Source of the DNA: Gnetum montanum
Taxonomy: Eukaryota; Streptophyta; Gnetopsida; Gnetales; Gnetaceae
NCBI GenBank assembly: GCA_015680685.1
Contig: MNCI01006587.1
Location: forward strand, 138,748 to 202,747
Reading direction: 5' to 3'
DNA: 64,000 bases
Shown: positions 57,501 through 64,000 of the stretch, piece after piece
Position numbering within the stretch: the stretch's first letter is position 1
How the letters are laid out: the number at the start of each line of letters is the position of its first letter
Translations under genes and position numbers: made by a program
The notes under the pieces: generated by a model
Database searches by the model: none
Seen by the model: the letters and a program-made list of their open reading frames with translations, nothing else
Told to the model about the DNA's origin: nothing

Positions 57501-60025
57501 CTACAATGATAGTAGGTCAGATTAATAGGCCATGAGAGTCTATGACCACAAAGACCCTACTATCATTGAGTGTAGGCAATCTTTGAGAGTCAGAGGGGAG
57601 AGTCTTGACTTTGTAGCCATAAATGAAGATCATTATAACCTCATTTATGCTAAAATATAGATAGGCATGCTAATCCCATGAATTGAAGCCAAGGCTAAGA
57701 GGGAATTCAAGCTCATACAAAGAAGTGGAAAGGAGTACATCACTTTCCCATATGATGAAATTCCCCTTAATGACATCTATGCTAGCATCCTAGCCCAAAT
57801 GATTGCCATTGAAGAGGAATATGACAAGCATAGCTCTATGAAACAATAAGAAGAGGAGGATGAATTTAAGGCAAAGTCTAAGCCTAAAGACATCCTGGGA
57901 GGACTATTTCAACAACATCCCCCAAGGTCACAACGCCTTCCTCCAATGCTTTTGTCTTCTCTATGGGCACAATGCCATCATTTTTCACTCCTTCCTACCT
58001 TACTACGATGGACCCTACACCTTTTATAGCCACACATCAAACTCCAACAATGTCACAAACAATGAACAATAACACATCAATGCCATTTAAAACATAGTCT
58101 CCATATATAAAACCAGTAATAGTTGCTTTTACTACCAAAAATTTGCTAACTACACACATGGGGCCCACTATGAGTCCCCAAGCAACATAGGGATCACATA
58201 CCCCTTTTATCCCATTTGTGATTCAAGTACCGACATAAACATTGTTTTCTTTGTTTGGCCCACAAGTCACGATCATAACGCAACCCCTTCCTTCTATGAT
58301 GCAATCCATAGTGAGGCCAGAAGTCTCACAACCAATGTCACAATCATATGTTTAGGCCTCATAGCCAACAAGACCACCGTAGGGCCTACACCAAACCCTC
58401 CAAATAATACAAGACCTGACAAAGGAGTAAACAAGTCTTATAGCCTCTACGTCCCAAAGTGTAAAGATCATGGACTTCTACTAGGATGATCCTATCAGTC
58501 CTATGGTCTCACCTTTGACATTCACTCCTGGTGTCCCTATACCCTAGTTTACCAAATACAATGGAGAAGGTGACCCTAATATTCACCTTATATCCTTTAG
58601 ATCTAAGTGCTTGCTATTGCAACCATGGCCTCATACCATCATGAGGATTTTTCCTATGTCCTTGATTGGGAAAGTGCTTGTTTGGTATCAAGCATTACCT
58701 AGAGGATCAATATCCTCCCTTGAGGGCTTGATAGCTCAATTTGTTAATCGCTTCAAGTATAACTTGAAGCCCAACACCATGCTTGACCAACTCATGAAGG
58801 TCAAGTAAGGACCCCTTGAGCCCATACAAAAGTTCATCCAACAATGGAATGGACTTCTTAATGAAATACTAGAGCCCATAGCCAAAACTTACCTTTTGGC
58901 TATATTTAAGGGGGCAATTAATAACTTTATCAAGTCTAAACTTTACTATCTTGACCCGCGATCACTTAGGTAAGCATTCTTCCAAACCAAGAATATAGAA
59001 GATGCTATGGAGGCTAGTCATAACCTAGCCTACATAGCATACAAAAACCAACATATGTGAAAAGACAAGAAGAAAGAAAAACATAACAATATGGATATAG
59101 CAACTGTAGATTCCAAGACCATTAGCCCAAGGTCAAGGAACAATTCACCCAAGGTCCCCACCAATAATAACTATGACAACCAACCTTCAACCTCTAGGGT
59201 CACTGCATCAACAATGACTAGATCCAATTTTAAAAGGAAGGATAGGTCTAAATACATTACACTACCATTAAAACCATCAGAGTTGTTAGATCAATTTTTG
59301 AAAAGTCATATCTAATACAAACATATGTTTAAAGCTTCCTAAAAGGAACATGATAAATCTATGAAATAGCCAAGGATCCTACTTAAGCAATGAAAGATGA
59401 CCCACCATTGCCTAAATACTTCAAGATAGACCACTTTTTCCACTATTACCAACTAGCCGATCATGACACAGACTTTTTCCTTGTGCTAAAGGATGACTTA
59501 CAGAAGATGATAGCTAGGGGAGAGTTGGTTCTAGATTCATCCAACCTTGTCTGACCTCAAAACTAATTGATGTAAGTGTACAAAGACCTATTGAATGCCA
59601 ACAACACTACATATATCATATCAGCATTCAACATAGATGGTAATCAAAGATCCTCAAGATAACCATTTGTGATTCATGTACTCCTTTATGATGAAATGGC
59701 TTCTTTAGCTCCCACTAGGTTAAGATCCCCATTTTTCATAAGAGTGCCATCACAAATGGCTCCCATGGAACCATTTATCATTAGGGTACCCTAGCCCATC
59801 ATATCCTAACTAGCCATAGCCTCACTAATTGATAAAACCATGTAACAACCTCCTATGGTGGCTAATGCTATTGCATCTTTACCATAATTAATAACTAACA
59901 ACCAAAAGGCTCTAAACAAGCAGAAGAAGAAGCAAAAGCAAAAGCCCAGCAATAAGGGTGACAAATAGATGGAGGCACAAAAGGAAGTGGGTCCACCAAA
60001 GCCCACTCCCATATCTGCTATATTT
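57500..60025 (+). pseudogene. gag: G6 gag
   Basis: N-terminal MRVYDHKDPTIIECRQSLR, ESLDFVAINEDHYNLIYAKI and EYITFPYDEIPLNDIY match G4. The core at 58480-58810 has FTKYNGEGDPNIHLISFRSKCLLLQPWPHTIMRIFPMS and SISSLEGLIAQFVNRFKYNLKPNTM. Then LAYIAYKNQHM, a Ser/Asn-rich linker (59091-59315) and a Lys/Gln-rich end. Several stops and a frame-scrambled part at 57900-58450. It is followed by S1, after which the frame goes on into the protease region. Confidence 0.85.
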
Positions 60026-60030
60026 ATGAC

Positions 60031-60746
60031 TGATGAACTGCAATATCGTGTACACGATATCACATCCACCATGCGATATCACGTCCTACCTCATCTTCTA
60101 TAAATAAGAGGTGGCACCCTTGGTTCCCGTACATTAGATTTAGACCCTTAGCCAGACTCTTGTAGGTTTGCTATTCTAGAGTTAGAATTATTTCTGTGTG
60201 TCAGCAGTAGGAGTCATAGAGTGAATGGATCTTTATTCAAGCAATTTGTACCTAAGCACAATTTTTTGTACAGTAATAAAGATGAACTTTATAATAAACC
60301 TTCAACCCCCTTAGTTAAATACACTCAATGCGACCGCTTCGAGCATGCGTGTAGCACTTGGTAACCCAGTAATGATTAGTGTTTGGTAATCCCAGCAACG
60401 TTGCACTGGTTCAAGATGTGTACGGCATGTGGGAACAGATACTGGTGTTAGGAACATTTAGAAACTAGTTAATGAATAGTTAATGTAAGTTAGCAACTTA
60501 GTTCTCTCTCCCTCTCCTTTATTAGCAGAAGACATAAAAAAATACAAAAGCTATAAAAATCATATACCTCAAGCTTACTTAACCATACAACCGTGACAAT
60601 ACAAGTAAGTTTGAGAAGACAACGATTGATTAACCCTGAGTATTCCATTAAGGCGCATAAGCACTTGGTCCTTGGAGTTAGATCGGATCGTACGTGAAAC
60701 GCTCATATTCGTATGGTTGAGTGCAGGGGTACCTCACCACTCATCA
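60031..60746 (+). mobile_element. S1: solo LTR of the GATATC type in G6, with target duplication
   Basis: 716 bp, TGATGAACTG...CTCATCA, flanked by ATGAC at 60026-60030 and 60747-60751. U3 has GCAATATCGTGTACACGATATC and GCGATATCACG; TATAAATA at 60099-60106; AATAAAGATGAAC near 60275. No internal sequence is left. It lies in the linker between gag and protease of G6 and is younger than G6. Its well-kept CpG sites and perfect flanks suggest a fairly recent event. Confidence 0.95.
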
Positions 60747-60751
60747 ATGAC

Positions 60752-61630
60752 CTCCTTTGCTCCACCCTCACAAAATAGCAAACCATAGGAGAATCCCAAA
60801 GCTCATGACCAGAAGAACAAGAAGAAATCCCAATAATTACCACCTAAGGCTAAAATATGCATTTTGGGGTGCATGGAGGAGGTGAAGCACAACTAGAGCA
60901 ACAAGCCCACGGCCAACAAAAAAATCTTCCTCAATGTGATAGATTAGGTTAGACAATCTATTAAGTAAAAGAACATTACCCTAAGCTTGTATGACCTGAT
61001 CATGACTTCTACCATACATCATGAGGCATTAGTCAAGATGCTTACTTCTATCCCTATTAGTGAGGATATCCTCACTAATGAGGAATCCATCCATGTAGTG
61101 ATGGTTCCTTCCATACCCGGGGAGAGGAAGTCAACACCACTAACATTTTGCGATAGTGAAATTAAGGTTAATCCCCAAAATGACAAAATTACTAGGGCCT
61201 CTCTATTCATAACCATATGCATAGGGTAGTTCAAGGTGCATTGAGTGCATGTAGATGATGGTGTGGCTATTACCGTTATCCCATGCACCATTGTTGAACA
61301 ATTAGGCTTGATAGAGCAAATACAATAAATATCAATAGTTGCTCTCAAGTCTTTCAACAAATCAAGGATTGATGATAAAGGGTCCACCTTATCCTTGGTG
61401 GTGGAGGAGATGCCTAAGTTTAACCTTATCCTTGGAAGACCTTGGTTAGCTTAGTTACAAGCTGTGTCTTCTCCTATCCACCAGGCGATTCACCTTCCTT
61501 ATGAGAGAGGTAAGATCATCATTCATGGTGATAACGTAGTGTCCCTAGCTTTTAACAACATGGACATGGAGCAGGCATCCAAAGTGGAGTTTCAAAAAGA
61601 AACTCCTAGTTGCGAGAACCAATAACCTTA
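60752..61630 (+). pseudogene. pol: G6 aspartic protease
   Basis: After a Lys/Gln-rich linker: YDLIMTSTIHHEALVKML (60987), SLFITICIG, then VHVDDGVAITVIPCTIVEQLGL with the DDG box, VVEEMPKFNLILGRPWLA and HQAIHLPYERGKIIIHGDN. A few stops (several TAG/TGA). The frame closes in an Asn-rich tail (KANNNNDG) as in G4, with no RT behind it. Confidence 0.87.
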
Positions 61631-61643
61631 GAGAGAACAGAAA

Positions 61644-61732
61644 GCCAATAATAACAATGATGGGTAGCAAGATGCATCATGGGATGNTAAAGCCAATAAT
61701 AACAATGATGGGTAGCAAGATGCATCATGGGA
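61644..61732. repeat. Direct repeat flanking one N (probable assembly artefact)
   Basis: AAGCCAATAATAACAATGATGG... through GGGATG occurs before and after the N at 61687, the same pattern as at 30580. Confidence 0.8.
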
Positions 61733-62753
61733 TGAACTGCCATTGAACATAATTAATGAAGGCAATGGCAAATACAAACTTGTGCAAAGTAGACCTTATT
61801 TATTCTGTAATCTTTCAAAAATTAGGAAGGGTCTACACAAGTGAAGTATCCCTAGACCCTTCCATCCCATGTCCCTATGACCATGTAGCTCATAGTCATG
61901 TAGCTTAGCCTTTCTTTGCAAATTTCTTATGCTTGTATATGTATTTTATTTTACTCTTCATGTAGGTAGCTTAGATTTCTACTTCATTTGCATTTTACTT
62001 ATGTATTATAGCCTTTCCTTTCCATTACTTTTATACATGATGAAAAAGAAATAATCAGTATAAACCTTAAAGTTGGTAAAAAAACTATAAAAAATTTAAA
62101 AAATAATAAAAAATTTACCAAAAATAATCTAAAACTCTAAGGGCCTGCCATGGCCTAAAATTGGAAAACCCATGGTCTACTAAGGCCTTAAACTAGCATC
62201 ATGGCTTGTCAAGGCCTTAAACTAGCATCATGGTTTGCTGAGGCCTTAAACAAACATCGCAGTCTACTAAGACTCTAAACTAGCATCATAGCCCACTAAG
62301 ACTTTAGCATTACAATCTGCTAAGAATCTAAACTAGCATTACAGTCTGCTAAGGCTCTAAACTAGCATCATAGCCCATCACAGTCTTAAACTAGTGATAA
62401 ATGTATAGCCTACCATGGTTTTTTAAAAAAAATGGCAGGTAATCCATGTTCATTCATAATCTCATAGTTCTTAACATAGCTAATGTAGCCATATTCCACA
62501 TAGATATTTTCAACACTTATAGCCTTAGAATCTTAAAATAATAAAGCAATCATAAACATATATAGATAAAACCAAAACCAAAACTTAAAATTTAAAACAT
62601 CTTAGAAATAAAAAACATAGCCATGACCACATTGTATGGCATAAATGTTAAAATATTAATCATATATGTTAAAATGTCTACAACTCAAGTATTGGCAACA
62701 TAAGCCATACATATGTCAAGCGTAAACTGAAATAAACAAGAAAGACTATTGCA
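61733..62753 (+). other. G6 3' untranslated region
   Basis: Non-coding and AT-rich apart from the minisatellite described separately. A leftover frame (EGNGKYKLVQSRPYLF) just after the artefact may be the last piece of the protease polyprotein. Confidence 0.6.
62171..62397 (+). repeat. 29-bp minisatellite, eight units
   Basis: Units of exactly 29 bp (one of 24) start at 62171, 62200, 62229, 62258, 62287 (short), 62311, 62340 and 62369; the core is CTAAGGCCTTAAACTAGCAT. Units differ by point changes. Related 32-bp pairs are found in G4 in the matching region. Confidence 0.93.
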
Positions 62754-62855
62754 TCAAGCACTTGATGGTGCCAAGGGGGCATCTAGAGGAGAAGGTGGTG
62801 CTACATCATCATCATCATCACCTACACCATTGGGACCACCAACATCATAAAATGC
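62754..62855 (-). pseudogene. Predicted acidic terminal exon of the G6 antisense gene
   Basis: Minus strand: acceptor TATCTTATAG (AG at 62857-62856), then 33 codons reading AFYDVGGPNGVGDDDDDDVA PPSPLDAPLAPSSA and a TGA (62756-62754), without a stop inside. The upstream exon joins in phase. The five GAT codons are the ATC trinucleotide run on the plus strand. It is the counterpart of 35492-35572 in G4. Confidence 0.6.
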
Positions 62856-62994
62856 CTATAAGATAGCAACACAAAACTAGTTAGTAACCATAATAACTAA
62901 AATCATAACATGAACTAAGAAAAACAAAAAAAGAAACATAAAACTAAAAAGAAACAAACTAAAACTTAAATGTAAAACATAAAAGGCATCATAC

Positions 62995-64000
62995 CTATGG
63001 AGAATTTGACTCTACAAACTCTTAGGGAAGATGGTGAAGGCCAGTCTCAAAACATTGGAGGATCTGGTCTTCTATCATGTTGGCCCAATCAATGTCCCCT
63101 AAATTGATGCCTATGAGGATGTTAGTTCTATCCACACCAATCCATGATGGTGGCTCCCATGAGATAGTAGTTGTAGTGACCTCATCTATAGTTATGGTAA
63201 TCTGTGAAGTGGGAGACTCAACCATTGTTAGAGTGTTTTCAAAAAGGATGAAAGCACTCTCAACTTGAATGCATTGAATAAACATCTCTCTCTTTTGTTA
63301 TTTAGTTATCTCCTTCTTTGGCCATTTCAAATAGGAATCTCGATCAACCTTATACTTGCACTTGTGGTCCCTTTGTGTCTTATTCCACTTTAGGACCCAA
63401 GCATAATAATCCTTCCAATCCTATGCCTTTTGAGAAATCAAGTCCATCTACATTTGTTGCTCATGCAACTCCCGAGAAAGAGCAATCTTATCATGGATAG
63501 TGTGCTAGTGGCAAGCCCATATAATCTCTTTGGTCTGTAAGGCCCTCAGGTTCTCCACTTGGGCATCCATTAAGGCATTACGCTCCTTGAGATCCTAGAT
63601 CCTCTTAGCTTGCCTTTCATTTTCCTTCTTCAAGGCCATAACCTACTCCCATAGGGATTCATTAGACCTCTGAATCTCTCATGAAGCTTTAGCACATGAA
63701 ACTACAAGATCAGTGACAGTTTCATAATGCTTCAAGGGGACATGTGTGGTGCTAGAAGGAAGCTTAGGCAAGGAGTCAAACTCCATGTATTAGGCTAGAT
63801 CTCATGTGACTGATGATACTAAAACCACCAAAAATAATAATACTGAACTCAATATACAATATAGCAATAGCATAAAATACATCTCATAGCAACATGGCTA
63901 AAGCATAGTGAAACATAGTTCTTACCAATTTTGGGTACAACCTATTCCAATCAATCAATGATGTCCTTTGCCATCCTATGCATAAATTTTATCTTATCTA
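62995..64000 (-). pseudogene. G6 antisense gene, coiled-coil exon, continues beyond the window
   Basis: Minus strand, opposite to gag. One frame with a few stops: a Glu/Lys/Arg-rich helix (MALKKENERQAKRI.DLKERNALMDAQVENLRAL), SRELHEQQM.MDLISQKA.DWKDYYAWVLKWNKTQRD, KYKVDRDSYLKWPKKE, then an open 87-codon piece (63285-63022, ending WANMIEDQILQCFETGLHHL) and EFVESNSP. A donor AG/GTATGA at 62995/62994 allows splicing over 139 bp to the acidic exon with the frame kept; the last codon TAG fits a mutated CAG. Antisense additional ORFs in the 3' part of Tat-lineage elements (for example maize Grande) are known; that this is one is inference. Confidence 0.6.

Larger units (their letters stand above)
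55311..64000 (+). mobile_element. G6: gag-protease Ty3/gypsy element (Tat-like), runs off the right edge
   Basis: 5' LTR, primer-site-like sequence, 1-kb leader, gag, (solo LTR S1 inserted), protease, minisatellite, then a gene on the minus strand. Gag and protease are close relatives of those in G4, the start of the LTR matches (TGTT...CATTTCTC), and the primer site is the same. As in G4, no RT or integrase follows the protease. The 3' LTR is expected beyond 64000. Confidence 0.78.

Noticed and set aside
62806-62822. ATC microsatellite as a neutral simple repeat
   Set aside because: On the minus strand it encodes the Asp run of an in-phase terminal exon; a coding origin is preferred, though not proven.
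1-64000. CRISPR arrays, tRNA or rRNA genes, bacterial operons, intact host genes
   Set aside because: None was found; no regular spacer arrays, no cloverleaf or rRNA signature, and every long homologous frame belongs to a retroelement.

Overview
This is repeat-dense nuclear DNA of a seed plant (the species cannot be told from the sequence). It is AT-rich, holds no tRNA, rRNA, bacterial-type operon or intact host gene that I can recognise, and is built almost wholly from old, mutated LTR retrotransposons nested in one another. Their reading frames are broken mainly by C-to-T changes (CAG/CAA to TAG/TAA, CGA to TGA), as expected of long-methylated heterochromatin. All pol frames are pseudogenes. 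The labels G1-G6, C1 and S1 below are mine.

Layout, 1-47175: one nested stack. The host is G1, a plus-strand Ty3/gypsy element of the Athila-like kind: RT-RNase H (402-1540), integrase (19805-21105), pol-to-aORF spacer (21106-21812 and 31095-31543), leader and additional ORF (aORF, 42133-46054) and 3' LTR (46294-47175). It is interrupted by a minus-strand LTR at the left edge (1-401); by G2 (1541-19804, minus), a complete relative with gag, pol and aORF whose 5' LTR is itself split by the Ty1/copia element C1 (14522-19534, minus); by G3 (21813-31089, plus), a relative that kept gag and aORF but lost pol and has a perfect 5-bp target duplication; and by G4 (31544-42132, minus), a gag-protease element of a second gypsy lineage.

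47176-64000: a LINE-type RT tail (about 47307-47940); G5, a chromovirus-like gypsy (48614-54285); a truncated LTR (54582-55035); G6 (55311 to beyond the right edge, plus), a relative of G4 with gag and protease, carrying solo LTR S1 (60031-60746, perfect target duplication), a 29-bp minisatellite and an antisense spliced gene that runs off the window.

The most interesting pattern is regulatory. (1) The Athila-like elements carry a long basic/coiled-coil aORF downstream of pol, preceded by a leader with conserved splice signals; in G2 and G3 this leader starts at its own TATA box. (2) The short dyad motif upstream of that internal TATA box matches the motif in the U3 of the same element, while U3 motifs differ between relatives (GAGGCCTC/GATGCATC in G2, GATATC/AGATACT in G3). 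(3) The second lineage (G4, G6) also repeats a motif of its own in U3 and 5' leader, and carries a D-rich terminal exon of a spliced gene antisense to gag. This resembles, by analogy only, the co-evolution of VANC anti-silencing proteins with motifs of VANDAL transposons.
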